Numbered from the stretch's first letter, positions 16,390 through 26,023 are shown. The stretch is 64,000 nucleotides of DNA from Mesorhizobium atlanticum (GCF_003289965.1 NZ_QMBQ01000009.1:1-64000); one strand, 5' to 3'. Translations and numbers: made by a program. The notes: generated by a model from the letters alone, not told the origin.

Positions 16390-17763
16390 ATGGCGCGCGA
16401 CACGACCGATACCCAGCCCATCGAAGGCGTCGACGAACTGGTCGGCTACCTGGCCGCCGGCAACAAGCCGCGCGACAAATGGCGCATCGGCACCGAGCAC
16501 GAGAAATTCCCCTTCTATGTCGACGGCAACGCGCCGGTGCCCTATGGCGGCGAGCGTGGCATCCGCGCCATTCTCGAAGGCATGCAGCAAAAGCTTGGAT
16601 GGGACCCGATCATGGATGCCGGCCGCATCATCGGCCTTGTCGAGCCGACCGGCCAGGGCGCGATCTCGCTGGAGCCCGGCGGCCAGTTCGAACTTTCCGG
16701 CGCGCCGCTGGAATCGATCCACCAGACCTGTCGCGAGGGCAACGCGCATTTGGCGCAGGTGCGCGAGATCGCCGAGCCGCTCGGCATCCGGTTCCTCGGC
16801 CTTGGCGGCAGCCCGAAATGGTCGCTCGCCGACACGCCGAAAATGCCGAAATCACGCTACGAGATCATGACGCGCTACATGCCGAAGGTCGGCACCAAGG
16901 GCCTCGACATGATGTACCGCACCTGCACGATCCAGGTGAATCTCGACTTCGAGAGCGAAGCCGACATGCGCCGCAAGATGCAGGTGTCGCTGAAGCTGCA
17001 GCCGCTGTCGACGGCGCTGTTTGCCAACTCGCCCTTCACCGAGAGCCGGCCGAACGGGCTGCAGAGCTGGCGCGGCGACATCTGGCGCGACACCGACAAC
17101 CAGCGTTCCGGCATGCTCGAATTCTGCTTCTCGCCCGATTTCGGCTTCGCCGACTATGTCGAATGGGCGCTCGACGTGCCGATGTATTTCGTCATCCGCG
17201 ACGGCCAGTATCACGACATGACCCGCTACACCTTCCGCCAGTTCATGGCTGGTGCGGCGCGCAATGAAATCCCCGACGGCCTGCCGACCATGGGCGACTG
17301 GGCAAATCACCTCTCGACCCTGTTCCCCGATGTGCGCCTGAAGCGTTTCCTCGAAATGCGCGGTGCCGACGGCGGGCCGTGGCGGCGCATCTGCGCCCTG
17401 CCCGCTTTCTGGGTCGGGCTGCTGTACGACGAGCAGGCGCTGGACGCCGCCGAGACGCTGACCGCAAGCTGGACCTATGAAGAAGCGCTGGCGATGCGCA
17501 ACGCCGTGCCGGAGTTGGGCATAGCCGCGCCGTTCCGCAACGCGACCTTGCGCGACGTCGCCCGCGACGTGCTCGCCATCTCGCGCGCGGGCCTGAAGAA
17601 CCGCGGCAAGAAGAACCGCGACGGTTACGACGAGACGTCGTTCCTCAACACGCTGGACGAGGTCGTGTCGCGCGGCACGACCAGCGCCGAGGAGATGCTG
17701 TCGGCCTACCACACGCGCTGGGGCGGCTCGATCGAGCCGGTGTTCATGGAATATGCCTATTAA
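16390..17763 (+). CDS. gshA: Glutamate-cysteine ligase, plant/alphaproteobacterial type
   Basis: This 457-residue cytoplasmic enzyme makes gamma-glutamylcysteine, the first step of glutathione synthesis. It matches the GCS2-related plant/alphaproteobacterial family. Signatures are KWRIGTEHEKFPFY near 30-43, GAISLEPGGQFELSGAP near 93-109, FLGLGGSPKW, YMPKVGTKGLDMMYRTC and NSPFTESRPNGLQSWRG. Length is right. It stands alone about 200 bp after rsmE with its own upstream region. Glutathione is known to matter for rhizobial symbiosis, but nothing in the sequence shows symbiotic regulation. Confidence 0.95.
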   Translation: MARDTTDTQPIEGVDELVGYLAAGNKPRDKWRIGTEHEKFPFYVDGNAPVPYGGERGIRAILEGMQQKLGWDPIMDAGRIIGLVEPTGQGAISLEPGGQFELSGAPLESIHQTCREGNAHLAQVREIAEPLGIRFLGLGGSPKWSLADTPKMPKSRYEIMTRYMPKVGTKGLDMMYRTCTIQVNLDFESEADMRRKMQVSLKLQPLSTALFANSPFTESRPNGLQSWRGDIWRDTDNQRSGMLEFCFSPDFGFADYVEWALDVPMYFVIRDGQYHDMTRYTFRQFMAGAARNEIPDGLPTMGDWANHLSTLFPDVRLKRFLEMRGADGGPWRRICALPAFWVGLLYDEQALDAAETLTASWTYEEALAMRNAVPELGIAAPFRNATLRDVARDVLAISRAGLKNRGKKNRDGYDETSFLNTLDEVVSRGTTSAEEMLSAYHTRWGGSIEPVFMEYAY

Positions 17764-17864
17764 CCGTCGGCTACCCGCTACGCGGTTGGTTGGTAAAAGC
17801 CGCTTCAATCAGTGATCGAAACGAACTAGTCTTTTCCGGCGAGGACACTGCCGGAGGAGACCTC

Positions 17865-18878
17865 ATGCCTTCCCTGTTCGACATTTTTGCCCAAGCCCAG
17901 AATGGCGCCGGCATGCAGGCGCTGGCCCAGCAATATGGGCTTTCGATGCAGCAGACACAGGCCGCGGTCCAGGCGCTGCTGCCCGCCTTCTCGCAGGGGC
18001 TCCAGCGCAACACCGCCGACCCCTACGGGATGGGCGCCTTCATGACGGCGATGGCGAGTGGCCAGCACGCCAAATATTTCGAGGACGCGACAAGAGCCTT
18101 TTCACCGCAAGGCATCGACGAGGGCAACGGCATTCTCGGCCATCTGTTCGGTTCGAAGGACCTGTCGCGCGCCGTGGCGAACCAGGCCGCGCAGGCGACG
18201 GGGCTTAGCCAGCAGGTGCTGCAGCAGATGCTGCCGGCCATGGCCTCGATGATGATGGGCGGGCTGTTCAAGCAGACCAACAATCAGTTGACTGGGGGGC
18301 AGATGCAGGCCGCCGGCGGCAGTGGCAATCCGCTCGGCGAGATCATCGAGCAGATGATGCGGCAGGGCGGCCTCGCGCCGGCGCCGCAAACGCGGCAGGC
18401 GCCGGCGCCCAATCCTTACGGAGAGAATCCGCTCGGCAAGGTGCTGCAGGACATGTTTGGCGGCGGCGCGGCGCAGCCGCAAAGCCAAACACAGCAGGCG
18501 CCCAGCCCCTACGGCGACAACCCGCTCGGCAAGGTGCTGCAGGATATGTTCGGCGGCGGCGCACAACCGCAAGGCCAGCCCCAGCGGACGCAAAGCCCCT
18601 ATGGCGACAATCCGCTCGGCAAGATTTTCGAGGAGATGCTGCGCCAGGGCGGCGGCTTCGGCGTGCCCGGCGGGCAGCCGGCGCCGCAGCCGCAACAGCG
18701 CCAACCGCAGCAAAGCGCGCCGCAACAGCCGCAGACCAACCCGAGCGGCCGGCCGCGCAACCCGTTCGACGACATATTCGGCAAGATGTTCGAGACCGGC
18801 GCGCAGCAGCGCGACGAATATGAAAAGAGCGTCGGAACGATCTTCGACCAGTTCAAGCGCGACATGGACCGGCGGTGA
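17865..18878 (+). CDS. DUF937-type protein with internal tandem repeats
   Basis: This 337-residue protein starts after an excellent GGAGGAGA site. Residues about 1-150 form a helical DUF937-like domain (MPSLFDIFAQAQNGAGMQAL, then LQRNTADPYGMGAFM and LSQQVLQQMLPAMASMMMGG). From about 180 a low-complexity Gln/Pro/Gly-rich part carries three near-identical units PYGxNPLGKVLQDMFGGGA, with degenerate flanking forms (NPLGEIIEQMMRQGG, NPLGKIFEEMLRQGG, NPFDDIFGKMFETG). No signal peptide is seen. Function unknown. The amphipathic NPLGKxxxxMF helices look like a short-motif docking array. Confidence 0.75.
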   Translation: MPSLFDIFAQAQNGAGMQALAQQYGLSMQQTQAAVQALLPAFSQGLQRNTADPYGMGAFMTAMASGQHAKYFEDATRAFSPQGIDEGNGILGHLFGSKDLSRAVANQAAQATGLSQQVLQQMLPAMASMMMGGLFKQTNNQLTGGQMQAAGGSGNPLGEIIEQMMRQGGLAPAPQTRQAPAPNPYGENPLGKVLQDMFGGGAAQPQSQTQQAPSPYGDNPLGKVLQDMFGGGAQPQGQPQRTQSPYGDNPLGKIFEEMLRQGGGFGVPGGQPAPQPQQRQPQQSAPQQPQTNPSGRPRNPFDDIFGKMFETGAQQRDEYEKSVGTIFDQFKRDMDRR

Positions 18879-18924
18879 TTGCCGCGGAGCCCGAGGTGTG
18901 TCGAGATTCAGGTCAGGCCGAGTC

Positions 18925-19080
18925 GAAAATGCTGGTTTCCGAGAACCGAAGCGGAGCGTACTTAAGTACGTGAGCACGCGCATGACCCCGAAAATCGATT
19001 TCGATTTTTCGGAAGAGGATCATGCGCTAAGTTAAAGTGCTACGTCTTTGCGCGTCCGTCCGGACGCGCGGCGCTGTAGA
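18925..19080. repeat. Mesorhizobial dispersed repeat and palindromes
   Basis: This intergenic stretch holds CGCATGACCCCGAAAATCG...TTTTTCGGAAGAGGATCATGCG, a near-palindrome of the class common in Mesorhizobium gaps, then CGCGTCCGTCCGGACGCG. It is related in style to the element before folD. No gene is seen in 18879-19284 apart from this and the terminator below. Confidence 0.55.
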
Positions 19081-19134
19081 AGCGCAGGAGACCGGCATTT
19101 GCAGGCCGGCCTCACCTGAATATCGGCACACCTT

Positions 19135-19169
19135 AAAAAAATGCCCGGTCCTGGAGGAGGAACCGGGCA
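19135..19169 (-). terminator. Rho-independent terminator of the DUF1127 gene
   Basis: Read leftward, the stem TGCCCGGT/ACCGGGCA is followed by TTTTTTT. It lies about 115 bases after the DUF1127 stop codon and in the right orientation for it. Confidence 0.75.
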
Positions 19170-19284
19170 ATGTGCAGGCTGGCCGGCGGGGAACCGGCAG
19201 GGAGTGTGGGAGCCTGCATGAACTTGGTCGCGCCAAGCGGCGAAAAGGTTCAGCGCGACGGGAAATCCAGGGAAACGCCGCCCT

Positions 19285-19575
19285 TCAGCCTACCTGATGA
19301 GCAAGGTCCTCGATCGTGTCGGCGCGCTCGCTGGCGATGGCGCGCAGCTTCACCGTCGGATCGCGGCCGAAGGGCACGTCGATCGCGACATGGAGGTCGG
19401 CGCGCGTCAGGCCGATATCGGCCAGTTCGGCGTCGGTCATCTCGCCGAGGCGATAGAAGGCGCGACGGTTTTTCCAGGCTCGGTAGCTGTTGGCGATGGC
19501 ATTGACCACAAGCGTCGCAACGGCCGGACGCGTGGTGATGCGCGGGGTCTCGGAGGCGAATTCAATCGTGGTCAT
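19285..19575 (-). CDS. DUF1127 (YjiS-like) small Arg-rich protein
   Basis: This 96-residue protein contains the DUF1127 core YRAWKNRRAFYRLGEMTDAE then LADIGLTRADL (about 30-60), followed by a ~35-residue tail. Proteins of this family in alphaproteobacteria are small, basic, often strongly expressed, and in some cases affect phosphate/carbon regulation through RNA interactions; which applies here is unknown. AAGGAGAGACTGAA precedes the ATG. It is divergent from a LysR-type gene, which is a candidate regulator, and is closed by a terminator. Confidence 0.85.
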   Translation of the reverse strand: MTTIEFASETPRITTRPAVATLVVNAIANSYRAWKNRRAFYRLGEMTDAELADIGLTRADLHVAIDVPFGRDPTVKLRAIASERADTIEDLAHQVG

Positions 19576-19757
19576 TTCAGTCTCTCCTTCCAGGAGTCGA
19601 GCGGACGAAACCAGCCAATCGGCGCCTTGGGAGAAGCGCCGTTCCGGTTTCCATTCACATGTTCTCATGTGGACGATGGCAATTTGCCATCGCGCGATTG
19701 ATTAATCCAACGAATGTTTTTAATCTGTAGCATCAACATCAATGATAGGTTGGACCG

Positions 19758-20714
19758 ATGAAAGCGCCGCTTGACCTCGATCAGTTGCAAACCTTCATCT
19801 CGATCGCCGACACCGGCAGCTTCACCCGCGCGGCCGAGGAGGTGCACCGGACGCAGTCGGCGGTGTCGATGCAGATGCGGCGGCTGGAGGAGCGGATCGG
19901 CAAGCCGCTGTTCGAAAAGGACGGCCGCACCAACAAGCTGACCGAGGAGGGCGACAGGCTGCTTTCCTATGCACGGCGGCTGATCTACCTCAATCGCGAG
20001 ACGCTCGCGGCCTTCGACGACCAGCGGCTCGAAGGCACGATCCGCATCGGCACGCCGGACGACTATGCCGACCGCTTCCTGCCCGAGATCATGGCGCGCT
20101 TCTCGCGCTCCAACCCGCGCGTCGAGCTGACAGTCGTCTGCGAGCCGACGCCGGGGTTGGTCGAACACATCAAGCGCGGCAATCTCGACCTCGCGCTGGT
20201 GACGCATAACGACACGCGCGGCCAGTCGGAAGTGGTGCGGCGCGAACCGCTTTTATGGGTCACCTCGGCCAACCACGCCACGCATGAACAGGAAACCCTG
20301 CCGATGGCGTTCGGCCGGCCGAACTGCATCTGGCGGCGCGCGGCTGTCGACGTGCTCGACCGGCAGAGCCGCGACTACCGCGTGCTGTTCTCCAGCTTCT
20401 CGGCCACGGTGATCACCGCGGCCGTGCTCTCGGGCCTGGCGGTCTCGGTGCTGCCGGAATGCGCGCTGAGGCCCGGCATGCGCGTGCTCGGCGAGGCCGA
20501 CGGCTTCGGCCAGTTGCCGGACTGCCGCATCGGCATCATGCGCGGCCAGACCTCGCAGCCGGAGATCGTCGACGCTTTGGCCCGTCACATCGCCGAGAGC
20601 CTCGACAACATTTCCGTGCCGGTGAGCGAAGAGGCGGGAAGCTTCGACTTCGCGGCGTTGGCCTTTGCCAAGATGAAGCGGGTCAAGGCAAACCAGATCA
20701 TGCCTGGCTGGTAG
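19758..20714 (+). CDS. LysR-family transcriptional regulator
   Basis: This 318-residue regulator has an N-terminal winged helix (LDQLQTFISIADTGSFTRAA then EEVHRTQSAVSMQMRRLEE, residues about 6-45). A periplasmic-binding-protein-like effector domain follows (about 95-300; GTIRIGTPDDYADRFLPEIM). It is divergent from the DUF1127 gene with a ~180-bp shared promoter region, the usual arrangement for a LysR target. It ends 3 bp from the convergent GGDEF-EAL gene. The effector is unknown. Confidence 0.88.
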   Translation: MKAPLDLDQLQTFISIADTGSFTRAAEEVHRTQSAVSMQMRRLEERIGKPLFEKDGRTNKLTEEGDRLLSYARRLIYLNRETLAAFDDQRLEGTIRIGTPDDYADRFLPEIMARFSRSNPRVELTVVCEPTPGLVEHIKRGNLDLALVTHNDTRGQSEVVRREPLLWVTSANHATHEQETLPMAFGRPNCIWRRAAVDVLDRQSRDYRVLFSSFSATVITAAVLSGLAVSVLPECALRPGMRVLGEADGFGQLPDCRIGIMRGQTSQPEIVDALARHIAESLDNISVPVSEEAGSFDFAALAFAKMKRVKANQIMPGW

Positions 20715-20717
20715 ACG

Positions 20718-22961
20718 TCAGGCACGAACGGCCGAACGTTCCTGGTCGGCTGACGAGACACCCGGCAGGGCAAGCAACTGGCCGGGCTCCAGCGGCGGCG
20801 ACAGCAGATAGCCCTGCATCTGGTGGCAGCCCATGCCGACCAGCAAGGCCTTTTGCGCGTCGGTCTCGACGCCTTCGGCGGTCACCTCGACCCTCAGCGT
20901 CCGCGCCAAGTCGATCAGCGTCCTGGCGATTGCGCGGGCGCTTTCGTCCTCGTCGAGCAGACGCACGAAGGAGCGGTCGATCTTCAACTTGTCGATCGCC
21001 TGGCGACGCAAATAGCTGAGGGAAGAGTAGCCGGTGCCGAAATCGTCGAGCACGATGCGCACCCCGGACTGGCGCAGCGCGGCAATCACAGCGCCGATCG
21101 TGTCATTGTGCTCGAGCAGAACGCTCTCAGTGGTCTCGAGCTGCAGGCGGGATGGGGCGAGCCCGGTTTCCTTCAGGATCGCGGCGACCTGTTCGGCAAA
21201 GCCGATATCGCGCAGCTGCATCGGCGAGATGTTGACCGCGATCCAGGGCAGTTCTGTCCTGGCGGCAAAGCGGCAGGCTTCGCTTAGCGCCCATTTGCCG
21301 AGCTCGCCGATGAGGCCGCGCTCCTCGGCGATGGCGATGAATTGCGCCGCGGGCAAGGCGCCGTGCACCTCATGCCCCCAGCGGATCAGCGCTTCGGCTC
21401 CCAAAATCCGGCGGCCGTCGGCCGCGAAAACCGGCTGATAAGCGAGCTTTATGCCGCCGTCGCCATCCAGCGCCTTGCGGAGTTCCGACTCGACCTTGCG
21501 CTTGCGCAACAAGAGATCGTCCATGTCGCCGGCGAACACCTCATAGCGGCCGCGACCGTTCTTCTTGGCCTCGTAGAGCGCGATGTCGGCCTTGCGCAGC
21601 AGGTCGTCCGCGTCCGTCTCCGGTCCGGACGACAGCGCGATGCCGATGCTCGCGCCGACGAAGACGTGGTCGCCAATGAGCCTGAACGGCTCACGCAGCT
21701 TCACGAGCAGCCTTTCGGCGATATCTTCAGCACTCCCGGCGTCGGGAATGTCGAGCAGGATCACAGCGAACTCGTCGCCGCCCAGCCGCGCGACGGTGTC
21801 GACTTCGCGGATCGTGTGCCTGAGCCGCGCCGCCGTCTGGCGCACGAGCTCGTCGCCGGCCGGATGGCCGAGCGTGTCGTTGATGTGCTTGAAGCGATCG
21901 AGGTCGAGGTAAAGCAGCGCCACGCGCGTTCCGTCCTGGCCGGCGAAGAGCAGCATGCGCCGCAGCCGGTCCTCGAACAGCGCCCGGTTGGGCAGGCCGG
22001 TGAGCGTGTCGTGGAAGGCAAGATATTGCGCCTGGTCCTGGCTGGTCTGCAGCGCAGTCGAGGCGCGGCGCAATCGGCGCAGCAGGAACACCAGAACGCC
22101 GCCGGCCACGAGCAGAGCGATCGCCAAGGCCGGAGCGATCTTGCGCACCAGGGTAAGGCCGGGCCGCAACTGGTCCCAACCGATATAACCGACGATGACG
22201 CCACGCGAATCGACCAGCGGCACGGCGGCCGGGCCAACCGGCTCGGACAAGGGCACCAGGCGCGCGCCATCGAGCAGGTATTTGGCCGCGATCTTGCCGA
22301 TGACGGCATCGTTGATGAACTCGGCCGAGATATGCAGATATTCCGTACCAGGCGCCTGGCTGACGCGATCCGTGCTCGGCACCAGCGGCATGACGCTCAA
22401 AATCGCGGGCTTCCCCTGGAGCGAGACGAGATCCTGCACGACCATCTTGGCCGGCTGGCCGGAGGCGTCGGCCTTCGGCGGCTCAGCCAACATGTGGCGC
22501 AGCTTGTCGATGGTCGGCCGCAGTTCCGGCTCGTCCTCGCCGAAAGTCGACGCTGCGACGACCTTGCCTTCCCGCATGGCGTGGATCGCATGGTTGGCGG
22601 CGTCGAGGATGTAGATCCGGTTGTGGCCGTAGTAGGTGTACATCCAGGTGCTGAGGTTCTCCTCGATCCAGGTCTGATTGCCCGCCCTCACATTGGTGAC
22701 CGAGTCATCCCAGACCGTCACGCTTTCCTGCTCGCGCTGGACCGTGGCAATCTGGTCGTTCAGACCATCGGCGATGAAAATCTTCTGTCGTTCGAGCGAA
22801 GCCTCGTCGGCCTGATTGGCGGCGTAGAAGCCGAAGCCGACGACAATCGCCAAAGTGAAAGCGGCGAGCGTCAGCACGGTCAGCGTGACCTGGTGCGTCA
22901 ACGGGCTGCTGTTGTGGCGTGCGCTCATGCGTTCCCGGCCGGCTCTCCTGCTGCCTGTCAA
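20718..22961 (-). CDS. CHASE4-GGDEF-EAL cyclic-di-GMP protein
   Basis: This 747-residue inner-membrane signalling protein has a first membrane segment (about 27-49, VTLTVLTLAAFTLAIVVGFGF) and a periplasmic CHASE4-type sensor (about 50-270; VWDDSVTNVR, YTYYGHNRIYIL). A second membrane segment follows (about 277-295). The GGDEF domain has intact RLGGDEFAVILL (near 395), and the EAL domain has GAEALIRWG, VNISPMQLRD, DDFGTGYSSLSYL and IDKLKIDRSFV. Both catalytic signatures are intact, so it could make or degrade cyclic-di-GMP. MSARHNSSP (22928) is a possible later start. Confidence 0.93.
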   Translation of the reverse strand: MTGSRRAGRERMSARHNSSPLTHQVTLTVLTLAAFTLAIVVGFGFYAANQADEASLERQKIFIADGLNDQIATVQREQESVTVWDDSVTNVRAGNQTWIEENLSTWMYTYYGHNRIYILDAANHAIHAMREGKVVAASTFGEDEPELRPTIDKLRHMLAEPPKADASGQPAKMVVQDLVSLQGKPAILSVMPLVPSTDRVSQAPGTEYLHISAEFINDAVIGKIAAKYLLDGARLVPLSEPVGPAAVPLVDSRGVIVGYIGWDQLRPGLTLVRKIAPALAIALLVAGGVLVFLLRRLRRASTALQTSQDQAQYLAFHDTLTGLPNRALFEDRLRRMLLFAGQDGTRVALLYLDLDRFKHINDTLGHPAGDELVRQTAARLRHTIREVDTVARLGGDEFAVILLDIPDAGSAEDIAERLLVKLREPFRLIGDHVFVGASIGIALSSGPETDADDLLRKADIALYEAKKNGRGRYEVFAGDMDDLLLRKRKVESELRKALDGDGGIKLAYQPVFAADGRRILGAEALIRWGHEVHGALPAAQFIAIAEERGLIGELGKWALSEACRFAARTELPWIAVNISPMQLRDIGFAEQVAAILKETGLAPSRLQLETTESVLLEHNDTIGAVIAALRQSGVRIVLDDFGTGYSSLSYLRRQAIDKLKIDRSFVRLLDEDESARAIARTLIDLARTLRVEVTAEGVETDAQKALLVGMGCHQMQGYLLSPPLEPGQLLALPGVSSADQERSAVRA

Positions 22962-23047
22962 AGCAAATCGGGCTTAAAATCACGTTATAATATTAGCGGG
23001 GTTTCTCCCTGCTTGACGCGAGCCGATAAGCGTTCCCCAATCGCCAA

Positions 23048-24613
23048 ATGAGTGAAACAGCAACCGAATCACGCAGCAACGCCACCGAATACACGGTGAG
23101 CGAGATTTCCGGCGCGCTGAAGCGCACTGTCGAGGATGCCTTCGGCAATGTGCGGGTGCGCGGCGAGATTTCCGGCTATCGCGGCCCGCATTCGTCCGGC
23201 CATGCTTACTTCGCGCTGAAGGACGACCGGGCGCGGATCGATGCCGTGGTCTGGAAGACCACCATGGCGCGCCTGAAATTCCGCCCCGAGGAAGGCATGG
23301 AGGTGATCGCCAGCGGCCGGCTGACGACCTATCCCGGCAAATCCAACTACCAGATCGTCATCGACAATCTGGAGCCGGCCGGCGCCGGCGCGCTGATGGC
23401 GCTGCTCGAAGAGCGCAAGCGCCGGCTGCAGGCCGAAGGCCTGTTCGATGCAGGCCGCAAGCGGCGGCTGCCGTTCATGCCCAAAGTCATCGGCGTCGTC
23501 ACCTCGCCGACCGGCTCGGTGATCCGCGACATCATCCATCGCATCAAGGACCGGTTCCCACTCCACGTGCTGGTCTGGCCGGTAAGGGTACAGGGCGAGA
23601 CGACGGCCAGGGAAGTGACCGCGGCCGTCAACGGCTTCAACGCGCTGACGTGGGATGGACCCATCCGTCAACCCGACCTGTTGATCGTTGCGCGCGGCGG
23701 CGGCAGCCTGGAAGACCTCTGGGGCTTCAACGACGAAGGGCTGGCGCGGGCCGTCGCGGCGTCCGCCATCCCGGTGATCTCGGCCGTCGGGCACGAGACG
23801 GATACGACTCTGATCGACTTCGTTGCCGATAGGCGCGCGCCGACGCCGACGGGCGCGGCCGAGATCGCCGTGCCGGTCAGGGCGGATCTGGAGGCGACGC
23901 TCGCCAGCCTTGGCGCGCGGCTCAATGCCTGCGCCTCGCGGCATCTGGAGCGCAAGCGCCATGCGGTGCGCGCGGCAGCGCGCGCGCTCCCCTCGCCCGA
24001 CCAGTTGCTGGCGCTGCCGCGGCGCCGTTTCGACGATGCGACCAGCCGCCTCGGCCGCGGGCTGACGGTGAATATCGAGCGCAAGCGGGCAACGCTGGAG
24101 CGGCAAAGGCTGACGCCGGCGACGCTGTCGCGGCGCCTCAACGAAGCGCGCACGCTGACCGGCCGCGACATCGCGCGTGCCCGCGCGGCGTTCTTCGCCA
24201 TCGTGCGCGAGCGGCGCCAGCGCTTCCAGCGCAATTCAACCCGCCTGTCGCCGGCGCCGATCGCGCGGCGGCAGAAGCTGCAGGCCGACGCATTGGCCGG
24301 ACTGTCGCGCAGGCAGGACCAGGCGATGGCACGGCGGCTCGACCGGCTGCGGGCCGCGCTGACACAGGCCGACCGGCTCTTGTCGACGCTGTCGCACAAA
24401 GCCGTGCTGGCGCGCGGCTTCGCGCTGGTCAAGGATGCCGACGGGGCCGTCATCAAGCGGGTCGAAGACGTGGCGCCGGGCGCAGCCTTGCAGCTGGAAT
24501 TCGCCGACGGCACTGCCGAGGCCATCGCCACCAGCGGCGGCGCGCGGCCGAAGCTGGCCGCGAAGCCGTCCACCAAGGCCAGGGAGCCGGGCAATCAGGG
24601 CTCGTTGTTCTGA
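23048..24613 (+). CDS. xseA: Exodeoxyribonuclease VII large subunit
   Basis: This 521-residue subunit of ExoVII degrades single-stranded DNA with XseB. An N-terminal OB fold (YTVSEISGALKRTVEDAFGN then VRVRGEISGYRGPHSSGHAY) precedes the catalytic domain with KVIGVVTSPTGSVIRDI, RGGGSLEDLWGFNDE and SAVGHETDTTLIDFVADRRA. A long Arg-rich coiled-coil region (about 290-440) and a C-terminal GFALVKDADGAVI segment complete the family layout. It is followed 7 bp later by the DmpA-type peptidase gene, probably in the same transcript. Confidence 0.96.
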   Translation: MSETATESRSNATEYTVSEISGALKRTVEDAFGNVRVRGEISGYRGPHSSGHAYFALKDDRARIDAVVWKTTMARLKFRPEEGMEVIASGRLTTYPGKSNYQIVIDNLEPAGAGALMALLEERKRRLQAEGLFDAGRKRRLPFMPKVIGVVTSPTGSVIRDIIHRIKDRFPLHVLVWPVRVQGETTAREVTAAVNGFNALTWDGPIRQPDLLIVARGGGSLEDLWGFNDEGLARAVAASAIPVISAVGHETDTTLIDFVADRRAPTPTGAAEIAVPVRADLEATLASLGARLNACASRHLERKRHAVRAAARALPSPDQLLALPRRRFDDATSRLGRGLTVNIERKRATLERQRLTPATLSRRLNEARTLTGRDIARARAAFFAIVRERRQRFQRNSTRLSPAPIARRQKLQADALAGLSRRQDQAMARRLDRLRAALTQADRLLSTLSHKAVLARGFALVKDADGAVIKRVEDVAPGAALQLEFADGTAEAIATSGGARPKLAAKPSTKAREPGNQGSLF

Positions 24614-24620
24614 GGACCGC

Positions 24621-25739
24621 ATGAGCAGCCACGATCCGCATCTTCGCACGCCTTCCGGCAAGCCGCGCCTGCGCTCCTTTGGTATCGCGCTCGACGGCAC
24701 GCCAGGCCGTTTCAACGCCATTACCGACGTGCCGGGCGTGTCGGTGGGCTATACGACGCTGATTTCCGGCGACGGTCCGCTGAAAGTCGGCATCGGCCCG
24801 GTCCGCACCGGCGTCACCGCAATCCTGCCGAGGCCGGTCCAAGAGCTCTCAACACCGGTCTTCGCCGGCGTGTTCAGCCAGAACGGCAATGGCGAGCTGA
24901 CGGGCACGCATATCATCGAGGAAACCGGCGCCTTCAACTTCCCGGTCACCATCACCAACACGCATTCCTGCGGCGTCACCCGCGACGCCACGCTGCGCTG
25001 GATGCACAAGGTGCTGCCGGCCGCGCTCGACACAGGCTGGGGCCTGCCGGTGGCCGCCGAGACCTATGACGGCTTCCTCAACGACATCAACGGCCATCAT
25101 GTCAGCGTCGAGCATGTCGTGGCGGCGCTCGACAATGCTGCCGGCGGCGCCATCGAGGAAGGCAGCGTCGGCGGCGGCACCGGCATGATCACCTTCGGCT
25201 TCAAGGCCGGATCCGGCACTGCGTCGCGCGTCGTCGAATGGCAGGACAGGCACTACACGCTGGGCGTGTTCGTGCAGTCGAATTTCGGCCAGCGGCGCAA
25301 TTTCACCATTCGTGGCCGGCGCATCGGGCAGGAGCTTGTCGGTTCGGCGATCCGCGAGGCGACGGCACGCGCGGAAAAGGGGTCGATCATCGCCGTCGTC
25401 GCCACCGACGCGCCGTTCCTGCCGCACCAGATGAAGCGACTCGCCAGGCGCGTGCCGCTCGGCATTGCCATGACCGGCGGCTATGGCTATCACAGCTCGG
25501 GCGACATTTTTCTCGCCTTCTCGACCGCCAATCCCGAGGCCGCGCTGGCTCCGTCAGGCCGGACCGGACACGTCGAGTTCATCCCGGACGTCGACATCGA
25601 CCCGTTCTTCGACGCGGTCGTGCAAGGTGTCGAGGAGGCGATCCTCAACGCGCTGGTCACCAATGAGGATATGACGGGACGCGACGGCAATTTCGTGCCG
25701 GCGCTGCCGAAGGACTTGCTGAAGCAGATGTTCGGCTAA
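24621..25739 (+). CDS. P1-family aminopeptidase (DmpA/BapA type)
   Basis: This 372-residue N-terminal nucleophile hydrolase belongs to peptidase family S58. Members cut themselves before a Ser that becomes the active nucleophile and then hydrolyse N-terminal residues or beta-peptides. The cleavage region is visible as EKGSIIAVVATDAPF, placing the nucleophile at Ser255. Other family blocks are ITDVPGVSVGYTT, THIIEETGAFNFPVTITNTH, EEGSVGGGTGMITFGFKAG and MTGGYGYHSSGDIFLAFSTAN. No signal peptide. The true substrate is unknown (L-aminopeptidase, D-esterase or beta-aminopeptidase). Confidence 0.9.
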   Translation: MSSHDPHLRTPSGKPRLRSFGIALDGTPGRFNAITDVPGVSVGYTTLISGDGPLKVGIGPVRTGVTAILPRPVQELSTPVFAGVFSQNGNGELTGTHIIEETGAFNFPVTITNTHSCGVTRDATLRWMHKVLPAALDTGWGLPVAAETYDGFLNDINGHHVSVEHVVAALDNAAGGAIEEGSVGGGTGMITFGFKAGSGTASRVVEWQDRHYTLGVFVQSNFGQRRNFTIRGRRIGQELVGSAIREATARAEKGSIIAVVATDAPFLPHQMKRLARRVPLGIAMTGGYGYHSSGDIFLAFSTANPEAALAPSGRTGHVEFIPDVDIDPFFDAVVQGVEEAILNALVTNEDMTGRDGNFVPALPKDLLKQMFG

Positions 25740-25771
25740 GAGATGCCGCCCGCCCGCGCAGGGACGGGCTT

Positions 25772-26023
25772 TCACTCCGCCGGCTTGTCGGGCCTTGCTT
25801 CGCTGCTGCCCTCTTCGGCGGCTTCCTCGAGGCGGGACGCGATCAATTCCTGGATATCGCCGACCTCTTCCTGAATGTCCTCAAGCAGAATGCCTGCCTC
25901 GGCAGCTTTGGCGCAGCACTCCTTTGCGAGAGTCTCGGCCTGCTCGATCTTGATCGGCGAATGCTGGCATTGGACTTTCTCGCCAATCCATCCGCGCAAG
26001 AACTCGATCGCATGTTCACTCAT
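25772..26023 (-). CDS. DUF768 family small protein
   Basis: This 83-residue acidic helical protein matches the pattern MSExxIxFLxxWIxEK...AxxLAxxxxxxAxxAGIxxxxIxEExGxIxExI that I know as DUF768, a family found in many copies in Mesorhizobium. No membrane segment. The start at 26023 (MSEHAIEF) is preceded by GGAAGAAGCAGT. It faces the DmpA-type gene convergently. Function is not known; its value here is mostly taxonomic. Confidence 0.75.
   Translation of the reverse strand: MSEHAIEFLRGWIGEKVQCQHSPIKIEQAETLAKECCAKAAEAGILLEDIQEEVGDIQELIASRLEEAAEEGSSEARPDKPAE

Noticed and set aside
21342..23051. 569-codon open frame on the plus strand
   Set aside because: Antisense shadow of the CHASE4-GGDEF-EAL gene, which has all its motifs; the shadow reads as composition-biased text without a domain.
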